Below are positions 26,414-36,349 of a DNA stretch of 64,000 nucleotides, piece after piece. A program made the translations under genes and the position numbers. Where the stretch lies: assembly GCA_900547155.1 (NCBI GenBank), contig URFH01000007.1, positions 13,004 to 77,003 of the forward strand, given 5' to 3'. This DNA is from an uncultured bacterium. Lineage in GTDB: Bacteria; Cyanobacteriota; Vampirovibrionia; Gastranaerophilales; Gastranaerophilaceae. Each line of letters opens with the position of its first letter. Positions within the stretch are counted from its first letter, which is position 1. The notes below the pieces were generated by a model. The model was not told where the DNA came from and ran no database searches. It saw nothing but the letters and a program-made list of their open reading frames with translations.

Positions 26414-26423
26414 CAAATAAAAA

Positions 26424-26500
26424 GCGGGGGATTTTCCCCCGTCTGGACATTACGTCTCAAAATAGAGCTCTTGGCCAATCTTTAGATTGGCTGTTTTTAT
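26424..26500 (+). terminator. Two tandem hairpins after trxB
   Basis: A CGGGGGA/TCCCCCG stem (about 26425-26441) is followed by GCCAATC/GATTGGC (26474-26480 with 26485-26491) with a T-rich tail, the second being the better terminator. Confidence 0.75.
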
Positions 26501-26598
26501 TTTAATATCTAAAAGATAATAAATCAATCTATTGGTTGCCCGACAGATGGTATTTTATTGCGCTAAAAGCCTCTATAATTAAACGTACTGGAGAAAAT

Positions 26599-26913
26599 AT
26601 GCAACTCAAAATACTTCTGGGTAAACGGATTCGAGAGCTGCGAAAATTACGAAAAATGACGCAGGAGCGTCTTGCGGAGCTTGTCGAGATAGATTACAAA
26701 AATATAGGTAAAATAGAAACGGGTCAAAACTATCCCAGCGCTGCAACTCTGGAAAAACTTGCCGCAGCTCTGGGGGTGAGGGAATTTGAGCTGTTTGAAT
26801 TTGAACATCACAAAGAAGAAGATGTTCTGGAATCTCAAATTGTAGAGATTTACAAGGCGCAAACGCCCGAAAACCGGAAATTAATCTTCAAAATTTTGAA
26901 AGCATTCGAATAA
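26599..26913 (+). CDS. XRE-family DNA-binding regulator
   Basis: A 104-residue protein with a Cro/C1-type helix-turn-helix over residues 5-60 (IRELRKLRKMTQE, then NIGKIETGQNYPSAATLEKLAAAL), followed by a short helical tail. The ATG at 26599 has GGAG directly upstream. Its 3' end overlaps the convergent methyltransferase gene by 33 bases. It may control its own gene or the glycan block, but no operator is evident. Confidence 0.88.
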   Translation: MQLKILLGKRIRELRKLRKMTQERLAELVEIDYKNIGKIETGQNYPSAATLEKLAAALGVREFELFEFEHHKEEDVLESQIVEIYKAQTPENRKLIFKILKAFE

Positions 26914-28119
26914 ATCTTCGTTAATTTCAAAATTATCAAAAATTGAATTTCTGTGCAAAATTTCCTTAATTTTATTTTTCATGCCCGGCGTAGTGACTAC
27001 AGTAGAGCAAATTTGCTGCGGATTAAGTTCTTTTATCCTATCAGGCGGATAAATCATCAGCCCGCCAATACTTTTGCCCTGCAAAGAGGGATTCATGTCA
27101 ATGATTCCTGTTATGTTTGCACGCTCAATTTCATTTTCCAAAAGTAATTTTTGTAAAAAACGACTTGCACCCCACAAAACTGTTTTTTTGTCTTTTATAA
27201 TTTCTCTCAAAAGAGCTGTTCTTTGTTTGTGTTGTTTTGCATAAAATCTTTGTGCATTTTCTCCATCTTCTTCAATCCTTTTTTGGCAAAGCTGCATAAA
27301 ATCAGCAGCTTCATTTTCACCCCAAAAAATTTTGACAAATTTTTCTAATTTTTGCACAAGAATCAACAAATCTTTCGTCGATGTGTTTTGCCAGATTTCT
27401 TTTTCCCACGGGCGCCCAAGAGCGGAGAGGATTTTGTCAAAAGTTAAATCAGATAATCTTATTGCCGCACAATTCGGCGCGATATCATCATAAGAAAGGC
27501 ACATTTTCTCCTTAAATGCCTCATACAAGCTATTTGGCCCCCAATACTTTTCACGTTTTCCGTTTATGCAGTATGGATGCCTGTCCGAGGGAAGCTGACC
27601 GTTTTCGATTATATTCAAAAATACATCATGAAAAACAATAATTGCGCTCTCAACCATGCAAGGAAGAGCCGCAAGCAAATCAAAAGTTGCCCAGGGGTGA
27701 AAATGTTCTGCATCAATAAACGCAAAATCAAATTTTTTGCCTTTATATTCGGAAACATAATCAATTAGTGTAATTTTCGTGCGCAAATCCCAAAATTTAA
27801 CCAGCTCAGGAGCAGTTTCAAAAAATGCAGAACCGACTTTTCTTCCCGTTGAATAATATATAAATTCCGCAATATCAATGGAGGTTAATTTTACATTTTT
27901 CCTGTATTTGAGAGCTTCTTCCAACATATAATATGCAGCCCAACCGGCAGCAGTGCCAACTTCCAGCATGTTTTCAGGTTTATAGTCGCTTATTAGCCCT
28001 TTAATGAACGCAGCTGACGGAAAATCGTTATCAAAATTTTCCATCCAGACCGGGCGTTTTGCAAACAATTCTTTTGTTTCTTCTATTTTTAAATTCCAGT
28101 ATTCTCTGCCATTTTTCAT
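26881..28119 (-). CDS. SAM methyltransferase with shared C-terminal Rossmann-like module
   Basis: A 412-residue protein. Residues about 40-200 form a class I methyltransferase domain with the SAM motif MLEVGTAAGW and the acidic loop FIDAEHFHPW. From about 310 a second module begins with VLWGAS.FL and continues GIIDMNP..QGK.IGG..IYPP; the same module ends the two upstream glycosyltransferases. The ATG at 28119 overlaps the previous stop as TGATG. The methyl acceptor is probably a sugar or lipid of the surface glycan, inferred from neighbours. Confidence 0.82.
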   Translation of the reverse strand: MKNGREYWNLKIEETKELFAKRPVWMENFDNDFPSAAFIKGLISDYKPENMLEVGTAAGWAAYYMLEEALKYRKNVKLTSIDIAEFIYYSTGRKVGSAFFETAPELVKFWDLRTKITLIDYVSEYKGKKFDFAFIDAEHFHPWATFDLLAALPCMVESAIIVFHDVFLNIIENGQLPSDRHPYCINGKREKYWGPNSLYEAFKEKMCLSYDDIAPNCAAIRLSDLTFDKILSALGRPWEKEIWQNTSTKDLLILVQKLEKFVKIFWGENEAADFMQLCQKRIEEDGENAQRFYAKQHKQRTALLREIIKDKKTVLWGASRFLQKLLLENEIERANITGIIDMNPSLQGKSIGGLMIYPPDRIKELNPQQICSTVVTTPGMKNKIKEILHRNSIFDNFEINEDLFECFQNFED

Positions 28120-29318
28120 CAATATTCACCTATATTGCAAAACAATTTATCATTTATTTCAATATTACAACCGAATTTTTCAAGCTCCCTGCTTATTTTC
28201 TGCTTCATTTTCGGCTGCCCGAGGACAGCAGAAATGACAAGATCAGGTTCTAAATTTAAAAGCTCATGCGGAGGAAATATAGTGTAATTTCCAATTTTTT
28301 TGCCCCATTTTTCAGGGTCAACATCAATTATGCCCAAAATATCAGAAGTTTTGAGGCTGTATTTTTCTATAATTTTTGAAATGAAAAGACTTGCACCCCA
28401 AAGCACGGCTTTGCGCTTTTTTACAGTATGCTCCAATCTTCTTCTGCAATCAATCATTAATAAGGGCCTGCACCGGTGCTGCAGCGCCAAAATAGATTTT
28501 ATTTTTAAAACTTGCCATTTCCACGGGGTTTTAGCCAGATATTTAAAGTAAATGCCTGCATAAATATGCCCGAATTTGTTCCACGGCTTCCATCGGGAAA
28601 CATAATGAATAAGCTTTATTTGTTCATCAGATAAATCTTTTACACCGGTATTAAAAGGCATATATTCAAAATTCCAGCACTTCTTTAGATGAAAAATCCT
28701 TTCCGAAAGCAAGGCATTAAGCACATCCTGCTCCACGTAGATGATATGTTCCGCGTTTTGGTTAACAAATTCCATACTTTTCAAAAATATGTTTTCTTCC
28801 CGCCATTTTTTACAGTTTATGACCATAACTCCGCTGTTAAAATAAAGAGTTTCATCCATAAAACGGCTCATATGGCTTACGGGAGAAAATTCCTTGCAAG
28901 CAGCAGCATACATACCTGATACATCAACCGCCCACAACTCTGCAATATCACCCAGAACAGTCACGTCGCAATCAAGATAAATCACCTTTTCAACCCCGAA
29001 AAGAAGTTCCGGAATTGCCAGCCGGTAATAAGCCTCTAAAGAATAATACATATCTTCAGGCACAGGACAGTTTTTAAACTTTGAGGCCTCTACTTTTATC
29101 GGAAAAATCTTAACAGAATCATTCTTTTCCATTTTTTTCAAGCGTTTAAGATTTTCGTCGCTTATTGAGCTATTTAAAATATAAAACTCAAGATTTTCTT
29201 CACTTTTATGGTTAGAAATTACAGAAGAAATAACCTGTGCACAATGGATAGTAAATTTGTTATCACAAGCAAGGCAGACCCTAATGGGAGTTTGCTGTTT
29301 TTGTTCATTTGTCACCAT
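28119..29318 (-). CDS. GT8 family glycosyltransferase with C-terminal Rossmann-like module
   Basis: A 399-residue glycosyltransferase of the GT8 (LgtC/RfaI) type, which moves galactose or glucose from UDP-sugars to lipooligosaccharide-type acceptors. YLDCDVT holds the metal-binding DxD, FNSGVMVINCKKWR and EQDVLNALL follow, and H..SRWKPW stands for the HxxGxxKPW end motif with Ser for Gly. The last 90 residues are the WGAS-type module shared with its neighbours. The ATG at 29318 has GAGGG before it. Confidence 0.88.
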   Translation of the reverse strand: MVTNEQKQQTPIRVCLACDNKFTIHCAQVISSVISNHKSEENLEFYILNSSISDENLKRLKKMEKNDSVKIFPIKVEASKFKNCPVPEDMYYSLEAYYRLAIPELLFGVEKVIYLDCDVTVLGDIAELWAVDVSGMYAAACKEFSPVSHMSRFMDETLYFNSGVMVINCKKWREENIFLKSMEFVNQNAEHIIYVEQDVLNALLSERIFHLKKCWNFEYMPFNTGVKDLSDEQIKLIHYVSRWKPWNKFGHIYAGIYFKYLAKTPWKWQVLKIKSILALQHRCRPLLMIDCRRRLEHTVKKRKAVLWGASLFISKIIEKYSLKTSDILGIIDVDPEKWGKKIGNYTIFPPHELLNLEPDLVISAVLGQPKMKQKISRELEKFGCNIEINDKLFCNIGEY

Positions 29319-29341
29319 AGTGGCCCTCATTTTCTTCTGTC

Positions 29342-30556
29342 TTAAAAATCTTTAATCCCGCTAAATAAATCATCCCGAATTTCTGCCGTAATACCGGATT
29401 TATTGAGTTCATCACTTATATATTCTTTCATTTTAGAATTAAAAAGCACTGCAGAAACAACAAGATCCGGATTAAGTTTTTGCAAATCCTGCGGTGAGAA
29501 AATTTCATATTTTCCAATCTTTTTGCCTCTTTTTTCTGAATCTCTGTCGATTATCCCCAGAATATTATCTGTATCCGGGTTAAATTCGTCAATAATTTTA
29601 CAAATAAAAATACTGGCCCCCCACAAAACAGCTCTACGGTCTTTTACAGTTTTAATGAGCCTGTTTTTGCAGTTCCAATTCTGCAAATATATCAAAATAG
29701 ATTTTTTCACACCTTTTGCAATCATACCAGCTTTTAACAGCAAAATATGATGCCACCATGGGGTTTTTGCGAGATATTTGAAGTATTTGTCAGCATAAAT
29801 ATGCCCGAATGGAGTGTTCCAGGGTTTCATTCTGCTTATATGATGAATCAATCTTATTTCCTGTTCAGAATAAAGCCCTGAAACCACGTCATTTAGAGGC
29901 ATATATTCAAGATTCCAGAACCTTGGGAAGTAATTAATCTTCGGGATTAGCATCGAATTCAAAACATCCTGATCAACGAAAAAAATCTTTTCGGAATGAT
30001 GTTCAATAAAATCAAAACATTTTTGAGAAATCCTATCCTCTCGCCATTTTTTGAGGTTTATGACCATAACTCCCGCATTAAAATTAGCAAAGTCGCCAAT
30101 AAATTCCCTAAGATGTTCAACAGGAACAATATCCTCGCAAACAGCTGCATAAACCCCGGCAATATCAAGCTCCCAGAGCTCTTTAACATCCCCAAGCACA
30201 GTAACATCACAGTCTATGTAAAGAACTTTATCAAAATCCGGAAAAAAATCAGGCAGCTTTAGCCGAAAATATGTTTCCAGCGAAAAATGCATATTTTCAG
30301 GCAGCGGGCAGTTTTTAAAATCCAGCGGATTAACATTTATCAACTTTAGTGATGAAACTTTCGTATTTCCTAATTTTTCAAGGCGGGATTGGCTTTTTTT
30401 AGAAATAGCACTGTTCAAAATAAAAAACTCAAGCTTTTCTTCGGATTTATGATTGTCAATCATCGACGCAACCGCACTTGCACAATGCATTGCGTATTTA
30501 TCGTCACAAGCCATACAAATTCGTATGGCATTTTCAGTTTTTTCATTGGTTTTCAA
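29342..30556 (-). CDS. GT8 family glycosyltransferase with C-terminal Rossmann-like module (paralogue)
   Basis: A 404-residue paralogue of the downstream GT8 protein, so the two arose by duplication. YIDCDVT provides the DxD, FNAGVMVINLKKWR and DQDVLNSML follow, then HHISRMKPW. The C-terminal module runs VLWGASIFI to IIDRDSEKRGKKIG. The start is a TTG at 30556, directly after the AsmA stop, with GAGG 8 bases upstream. The two enzymes may add successive sugars. Confidence 0.88.
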   Translation of the reverse strand: MKTNEKTENAIRICMACDDKYAMHCASAVASMIDNHKSEEKLEFFILNSAISKKSQSRLEKLGNTKVSSLKLINVNPLDFKNCPLPENMHFSLETYFRLKLPDFFPDFDKVLYIDCDVTVLGDVKELWELDIAGVYAAVCEDIVPVEHLREFIGDFANFNAGVMVINLKKWREDRISQKCFDFIEHHSEKIFFVDQDVLNSMLIPKINYFPRFWNLEYMPLNDVVSGLYSEQEIRLIHHISRMKPWNTPFGHIYADKYFKYLAKTPWWHHILLLKAGMIAKGVKKSILIYLQNWNCKNRLIKTVKDRRAVLWGASIFICKIIDEFNPDTDNILGIIDRDSEKRGKKIGKYEIFSPQDLQKLNPDLVVSAVLFNSKMKEYISDELNKSGITAEIRDDLFSGIKDF

Positions 30557-33500
30557 CTATTGTGCCTCTTTTTGGATTTTCTGCTCCTTGTAAAAATTAT
30601 AAAGCGCGCCGAGGTTCTTCACGGTTTCGTTTTGCTTGATTTTTTGCACTTTTTCGTTGCTTTCAACCGCATTTTGAACCTGATTTTTGACCTCCTGCTT
30701 TACCTCCTCTTTTGTCAGCGGAACAGTTGAAGATGACTGATTTTCCCCGGTTGTTTCCGTTTTTTTGAACAAATCAAGAATCGATTTTTGCGAATCCTGC
30801 ATTGATTCAGCGGTATTCAGCCACTGGAAAGATTTTACAGCCTTAGGCGGGTTCAAAAGGCTGCCGTTTATCGCAACTTTAAAGGATTTTGTGCCCTCTT
30901 TTGCCGGCGAAAGCGCAGGAATGGTTTCCAGCAGGGTTTTTGACGCGGTAACATTGTATGCATTCAAAAGTGAAGACACGGTATTGCCGAATTTCGGAAT
31001 CAGCGCCGTGATTTTATCAACAGAAAGCTCGGCAACAGGCCCGAGAGCCTTTGCAACCTCCGGAGAAACCGTTCCGAGAATCTGCATATCTGCATTGTTG
31101 TTCACGAGGTTCATTTTTCCGGTAATCGCAAGCGACATGTGCGGGCCGGAAGATTTTACCGGATTCAGATTGACCCAGCCGTTTGAAAAAGTCAAATCTC
31201 CCTTCAAATAATCAAATTTTCCTGTATTATAAGGGGCAATCGTGTTAATCAGAGCGCCTATTTGCGACTCAACGAACTTTTGCGACAACAAATTGTTTGC
31301 CTGCAAAAAGGTTTCAATCCGCCCGATGCTTCCGAGCTGCCCGTCTTCAACATTGAAGTCCGCACTGCCCTTGAGAGTTTTCATTTGCTGCTCATAAGTA
31401 GCGCCTTTTAGCGAAACATCTGCGTTGAATGAAAGTTTGCCCTTAACCTGGTCTTTCATTGCGGCAAATGCCGTAACAACCGAGTTTGCATTCATTGATT
31501 TTCCGCCGGCTTTTGCCTTTACTGCCGTTGAAACAAGGTTGTATGAAACATCCGCCGAAAATTCACCGTCATAAGCCGAGCCCTTGAGATTTTTCAGGTA
31601 AACAACGTCATTATTCATCGTAAAATCCGAGGAAATCGCGCCGGCTTTGATTTCGCCCATAACGAATTTATCAATTACGCCATGACCTTTCGTAATTTTC
31701 ACAGGAAAAACAACAGACGCCCCCGCCGGAGCCGGAGAGCCCTGCGCAGCAGCCTTTTTAGCCTCCGGAGTTTCCATTGCATTGAGCATTTTTTCTGCAT
31801 CGAGCCCGGTCGAAGTGATTTCCATGTTGTTTATTACAAATATTTTATTAAATTTTGGCGAAGCGTCCGCTTTTATGTTCAGCGGGCTGCCGTTTATGCT
31901 CAGGTTCTGAATATCGGCGCTAATCAGCGAATCATTAAAATTCACCGTCACAATATCGATTTTTGTAAGATATTCGGGGATATCAGCGTCTTTTACCTCA
32001 AAAAAGCCTTTCATAACCGGCGAAGTAAGCCGTCCTGCGACCTCAATTCTGCCCCTTGTCTTAAATGAGGATTTCGGGAGCATCGCAGTCGAAAGCTGGA
32101 GCGGCTGAGGGATTGAAATTACGAGATTTTTGAAGTTTTGAACCTTTGAATCAAGCCCCTCCACGGCTCCGGAGATTCCTGCGAGCTGCTGGGCATTGCG
32201 GAGGTTCGCTTTTGTATTGGCACCGAAACCCGCTGCAGCAATATAAAGCCCTGCGTCATTTATTTTGAAAACATTGTCTTTTATCGACGCAGAAAAGTTC
32301 AAAAGGCCGTTTTTGCCGGTCATTCTTTTAACCGTAACGGGTGCAAAGTAGTTTTGCGCGTCAGAACCAATCTGTGCGTTGATTTCAAGCTCCTTATCGC
32401 TGCCGGAAACAACAGCAATCAACGGCAAAGTACCCTTTGACGACACAAGCTGCCTTGTTTGCTTATCCAGCAGTTTGTTTAAGTCAGCGGTTTTTAAATT
32501 GCCGTTTGCGGTTATATTTATGTTGGGTTTTTGAGCGTAATTTTTGATTGAACCCGAAACTTTTATCGCAGAACCTTCCAAAAGCGCCTCAAAAGGCTGC
32601 AAAATCACATCTTTTGGATTTATTGCAATCTTAATTTGAGGAATTGAAGCGTTGAATTTCGGATTCAGCATTGTAAAGCGGGTGTCGTTCACTGCGACTT
32701 CACCTTTAAACGCCTCTTTTTTGCTATCCGTGCTTGCCGTAATATCTGTGACGGTTTTTGCATTTGTGATATAGAAACCGTTCAATCTGTCTTTTATTTT
32801 CAGGTTTTCGAGCACAAGCGAGAGTTTTGGCTCTATATTTTCAAGTTTTCCTTTTAAAATCGCGTTGAGCGTCAAAACACCGTTTTGCAAATCATAAGCA
32901 GCCTTAATATCAGCAGGCGCAAAGACCGTATAAAGGCTGTTTAAGGGGATTGCGTCGGATTTTAGGGTTATATTTGCGTTTGAATCACTGTCAATCGTGC
33001 CGGCCGCGCCAAATTTTGAGCCGTTTACAAGCGCGCCCGCGTTTTTGATATTTACCGTATTATTGCCGAAATCCACGTCCGCAGCGATGTTTTTAATGGA
33101 AACAGGCATTGATTTGTGAATTATGGAGCCGTTTTGGACTTTGAAAAAGCCGTTTGATTCAAATTTTTTCAAATCTGTCTTCAATGAAAAGTCAGATTCG
33201 ATAAATCCGTTCATATTAAGGCTTGAGAGCTCATTTTTTACGTTAAACGAGTTCAAAAGCGCTATTGAAAATTTTTGAAGGCTTGCAAAGCTGATTTTGC
33301 CGGTTTTTACGTTCAAATCAACCCCGGTTTTGCCGCCATTTATAATATCCGCTTTTATGTCCGCTTTTTCAGAACCGGTTATATAAACATCCGAATCAAG
33401 AATTATTTCATGTCCTTTAAAAGTCGAATGCAGGTAGCTGTCGGGCAGTTTTGAACCGCCGAGAACCACGCTCATGCCGTCAATGTTGGCAAAACCGTCT

Positions 33501-34306
33501 ATTTTCAAGCCTTTTTTGTGATTTCTTATTTTCAAATCCGCATTAATCGCCGCTTTCGGGCTAAATTTTACAATTTCGTTAATAAAATCAATCTGCGGTG
33601 CTTCAACAGCGTCAACAGACTCTTTTGCAGGCGCAATTTCAGGCCAGAAACTGTCCGCTTTCACGTTGTATGTGATATTTTCATTTTTATTGACAAAAAC
33701 ACCGCCGTCAGCTGCAATCACAAACCTGCTGTTGATTTTAGCCTTATCAAGAAGAAAATTTGAGCCTTTAATTTCGACTTCGTTGCCGCTTTTTGCGTCA
33801 GAAGCGGTTATATCGTAATTTTTGACAACGATTTTAGGCAGTTTTTCCGAGATTTTTACAGGCATTTGAGCTTCTGCGGTATCCGCGGTTTGGGATTGGG
33901 CAAGGTTTTCCGTTATGTATTGAGCAATATCAAACTGCCCGTTTTCAAGAAGTTTTGCCTGAAAAACAGGCGAATCAACCGTTATATCGGCAAGTTCAAG
34001 GGTTCTCAAAAGCAAAGGCAGAAGTTTTATCCGCACCTGCGCTGATTTTACGGAGGCAATTTCCGCACCGTCAGGGTATGTAAGCCTCGCGCCGTCAATT
34101 TTTACGCCGGCATGGAGTGCAGGGGTTGTGACGATTTTCATATTATCGGCTGAAAACTTCAATTTTGCTGTATCTTCGACAATTTTTTGAATATCGCCTT
34201 TGTAATTATTCAAATTTATCACGCTGGGCAGCACAAACAAAAATGCCGCATAAAGTACCGCGATAACGGAAAACACAGCAATTGCCGCTTTTTGATATTT
34301 ACTCAT
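30557..34306 (-). CDS. AsmA family protein
   Basis: A 1249-residue protein with one N-terminal transmembrane helix (about 6-28) and a very long beta-rich periplasmic part, the layout of AsmA/TamB/YhdP proteins that carry phospholipids to the outer membrane. The N-terminal block N..NYK.DIQK.VEDTAKLKFS and the repeated strand pattern are typical; an AsmA_2-like region with K..DVSLKGATYEQQMKTLKGSADF.VEDG..G.IGRI lies near 1010-1060. The C-terminus is a helical, charged tail (about 1185-1249). Its place among glycosyltransferase genes suggests a joint envelope operon. Confidence 0.9.
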   Translation of the reverse strand: MSKYQKAAIAVFSVIAVLYAAFLFVLPSVINLNNYKGDIQKIVEDTAKLKFSADNMKIVTTPALHAGVKIDGARLTYPDGAEIASVKSAQVRIKLLPLLLRTLELADITVDSPVFQAKLLENGQFDIAQYITENLAQSQTADTAEAQMPVKISEKLPKIVVKNYDITASDAKSGNEVEIKGSNFLLDKAKINSRFVIAADGGVFVNKNENITYNVKADSFWPEIAPAKESVDAVEAPQIDFINEIVKFSPKAAINADLKIRNHKKGLKIDGFANIDGMSVVLGGSKLPDSYLHSTFKGHEIILDSDVYITGSEKADIKADIINGGKTGVDLNVKTGKISFASLQKFSIALLNSFNVKNELSSLNMNGFIESDFSLKTDLKKFESNGFFKVQNGSIIHKSMPVSIKNIAADVDFGNNTVNIKNAGALVNGSKFGAAGTIDSDSNANITLKSDAIPLNSLYTVFAPADIKAAYDLQNGVLTLNAILKGKLENIEPKLSLVLENLKIKDRLNGFYITNAKTVTDITASTDSKKEAFKGEVAVNDTRFTMLNPKFNASIPQIKIAINPKDVILQPFEALLEGSAIKVSGSIKNYAQKPNINITANGNLKTADLNKLLDKQTRQLVSSKGTLPLIAVVSGSDKELEINAQIGSDAQNYFAPVTVKRMTGKNGLLNFSASIKDNVFKINDAGLYIAAAGFGANTKANLRNAQQLAGISGAVEGLDSKVQNFKNLVISIPQPLQLSTAMLPKSSFKTRGRIEVAGRLTSPVMKGFFEVKDADIPEYLTKIDIVTVNFNDSLISADIQNLSINGSPLNIKADASPKFNKIFVINNMEITSTGLDAEKMLNAMETPEAKKAAAQGSPAPAGASVVFPVKITKGHGVIDKFVMGEIKAGAISSDFTMNNDVVYLKNLKGSAYDGEFSADVSYNLVSTAVKAKAGGKSMNANSVVTAFAAMKDQVKGKLSFNADVSLKGATYEQQMKTLKGSADFNVEDGQLGSIGRIETFLQANNLLSQKFVESQIGALINTIAPYNTGKFDYLKGDLTFSNGWVNLNPVKSSGPHMSLAITGKMNLVNNNADMQILGTVSPEVAKALGPVAELSVDKITALIPKFGNTVSSLLNAYNVTASKTLLETIPALSPAKEGTKSFKVAINGSLLNPPKAVKSFQWLNTAESMQDSQKSILDLFKKTETTGENQSSSTVPLTKEEVKQEVKNQVQNAVESNEKVQKIKQNETVKNLGALYNFYKEQKIQKEAQ

Positions 34307-34365
34307 ATAAACCTCTTATTGTTAAAAGTTCAAACTATACTCAACAGGTTTATTTTAGCATAAAA

Positions 34366-35349
34366 TTAACTAAATAAATTGTTCTTAACAATAAATTCAA
34401 AAACCACTTCCGGCGCAATCGCGTCCATGCAGGGGGTATAAGTTTCGCCGTCATTCAATTTTTTGCAGGTTTTGCTGTCACAGGAATTGCACTCGAATGG
34501 AGTTTGAAAAACATGCCCGTTTTTTCCGTACGGAGCGCAGAAAACAGGCGAGGTTGAGCCGTAAATTCCCAGAGTTTTTACGCCCAACGCCGAAGCAATA
34601 TGCAAAGGCCCCGAATCGCCGGAAATAAAGAGGTCAGCGAGTGAAAAAAGATGAATACTTTCCTCCAGCGAGAGTTCGCCCGAAAAAATCCTTGAATTTT
34701 TGATATTTAAATGCTTTCTGTGCAGCTCGCCCTCGGGTTTTGAACCCACAACGAAAACCGTTCCGCCACAGCGGTCAATTAACCTGTTAGAAAGCTCGCT
34801 CCAGCGCTCAAAACGCCAAATTCTGCCTTTTCTGAATTTGTCGTTTTCTCCTGCGGGGCTTATGATGAAAAAAGGACGAGGAAATCCGTCAGTCAGGGCT
34901 TTTACCCTTTCCAAAATCCCTTCATCAAGGTACAATTTAAGCTCATCAGGCTTTTTTAAATCCGGAAATACGGCTTTTGCGCTTGCAAAAAACGCGTCAG
35001 TTGCGTGTTTTGCGCCTTTTGAGAGCCTCGGGAGATATTTTCCTCCTGCCATAAGCCCTAAAAAGCGGTTGCGGAGGCTGTTTTGCAGGCTTATTACCGC
35101 GTCATATTTTTCTTTGCGAAGTTCAAGTCCGAGCTTAAAAAGGTAAGAAAAATCATCCTTTTTGCTCATATCGAACGCAAAAACCCGCTCAAGATTAACA
35201 TCCCGCTCGATAATCGGGGCAATCATCGCCGACGTCATAAAATGCACGACAGAATCAGGGTGCTGCGCCTTTATTGCACTCTGAATTATCGAAGAATGCA
35301 CGACATCGCCGATTGCGCCGGAGCGGATAACGAGAATTTTCTTCCCCAT
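34366..35349 (-). CDS. GT9 family (heptosyltransferase-like) glycosyltransferase
   Basis: A 327-residue GT-B enzyme resembling WaaC/WaaF, which build the inner core of lipopolysaccharide. ILVIRSGAIGDVV at the N-terminus, FFIISPAGENDKFRKGR.W..ERW at mid-protein, and SGDSGPLHIASALGVKTLGIYGSTSP near the C-terminus are family marks. The C-terminal CNSCDSKTC cluster is a common extra. Its ATG follows the stop of the upstream glycosyltransferase directly (TAAATG). Confidence 0.9.
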   Translation of the reverse strand: MGKKILVIRSGAIGDVVHSSIIQSAIKAQHPDSVVHFMTSAMIAPIIERDVNLERVFAFDMSKKDDFSYLFKLGLELRKEKYDAVISLQNSLRNRFLGLMAGGKYLPRLSKGAKHATDAFFASAKAVFPDLKKPDELKLYLDEGILERVKALTDGFPRPFFIISPAGENDKFRKGRIWRFERWSELSNRLIDRCGGTVFVVGSKPEGELHRKHLNIKNSRIFSGELSLEESIHLFSLADLFISGDSGPLHIASALGVKTLGIYGSTSPVFCAPYGKNGHVFQTPFECNSCDSKTCKKLNDGETYTPCMDAIAPEVVFEFIVKNNLFS

Positions 35350-36078
35350 TTATTCTTCTTCCCAGATTTTCTTCACCCAGCCGGTCGGTTTTACGTAACG
35401 CAGCCCCATTTTGCCAAAAAAGCCCTCACAAGCCTGTTCCGGCGTAGGACGACCGTGGAAAATTATAATTTTTGCATTTTCCGGGAATTTTGGCTCCATA
35501 AAATAGTTGAGCGGGAATTTATGCAGGCATTGACGCTTAAAGCTTACGCACCAGCTTTTATCCCAGTATTTCAGGATGCCTTTTTCGTGCATTTTGTAAG
35601 AAAGATAAGCCTGCTCGTTGCGGACTTCGCTTCTGACTTTTTCGCCGTTGTGAACAAAGTAATCGAGCACATCGGGGTATTTTCCGATTTCAAAACGGAA
35701 AACAGAGGAATTTCCGATGACATCTTTCGGGAAATCCCAGTCTTTTATGATGAGAAACTCGCCCTCAGCCTCGAAAAATGCGTCAATATTGCCGGCAATA
35801 ACAATATCCAAATCCAGAAAAAGTGCCTGCCCCTCAAGGTCAGCCAATTTTTCCTGAAAAACGGTAAGTTTTCGCCATCCGCGTTCGGGAAGCGACTTAT
35901 CGAGCGACATTTCGGGGAGCGGTCTTACTTCTATGCCCTCGTTTAGTCCGTCGCCGTTATCCGTAAAGCAAACGAATCTATGCGGGATTGTCAGATTTTT
36001 TTCGACCATTCTGTGCAGTCTGTTTACATATTCGGGGCCGAATTTATCTCCCCATTTCATACAGATAACGTTTTTCAT
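35350..36078 (-). CDS. Glycosyltransferase with DxD motif
   Basis: A 242-residue protein resembling small nucleotide-sugar transferases: the first strand V.CMKWGDK..PEYVNRL, then LFLDLDIVI holding a DxD, WDFPKDV.GNSSVF, and near the end IIIFHGRPTPE. It is the first gene of the minus-strand glycan block and its stop abuts the GT9 start. A 270-base gap with a possible terminator for nothing known lies upstream. Donor and acceptor are unknown. Confidence 0.78.
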   Translation of the reverse strand: MKNVICMKWGDKFGPEYVNRLHRMVEKNLTIPHRFVCFTDNGDGLNEGIEVRPLPEMSLDKSLPERGWRKLTVFQEKLADLEGQALFLDLDIVIAGNIDAFFEAEGEFLIIKDWDFPKDVIGNSSVFRFEIGKYPDVLDYFVHNGEKVRSEVRNEQAYLSYKMHEKGILKYWDKSWCVSFKRQCLHKFPLNYFMEPKFPENAKIIIFHGRPTPEQACEGFFGKMGLRYVKPTGWVKKIWEEE

Positions 36079-36349
36079 ACCAAAACTCCCTTTAAAAGCT
36101 CAATTTTCTCTTAATTCTAACAATTTTAAGGATTAAAGTAAAGTTTTGCAATTAATTTTGGTGTTTTTTTATGTTTTTTATGCTGCTCCCCACCCCGGCC
36201 CTCCCCGAGTTGGGGAGGGAGAAGATTAGTGATTTTTTTGAACAATTTTTAGAACAGCCTGACAGGATGTCCTCACGGTTAATGCAGCGTTTATTGACTG
36301 CATTTAGAATAAAACCGGTGTACTAATTTTAATTCAGATTAGAGGGTTT
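36079..36349. other. Divergent intergenic region with a GC-rich hairpin
   Basis: No gene visible. CCCTCCCC (36199-36206) pairs with GGGGAGGG (36212-36219) around a 5-base loop. The region separates the minus-strand glycan block from the plus-strand MlaA fusion, so both promoters should lie here; I could not identify clear hexamers. Confidence 0.4.

Noticed and set aside
36181..36219. Riboswitch or attenuator in the GC-rich hairpin
   Set aside because: An 8-bp hairpin alone, without T run or conserved core, supports no such call.
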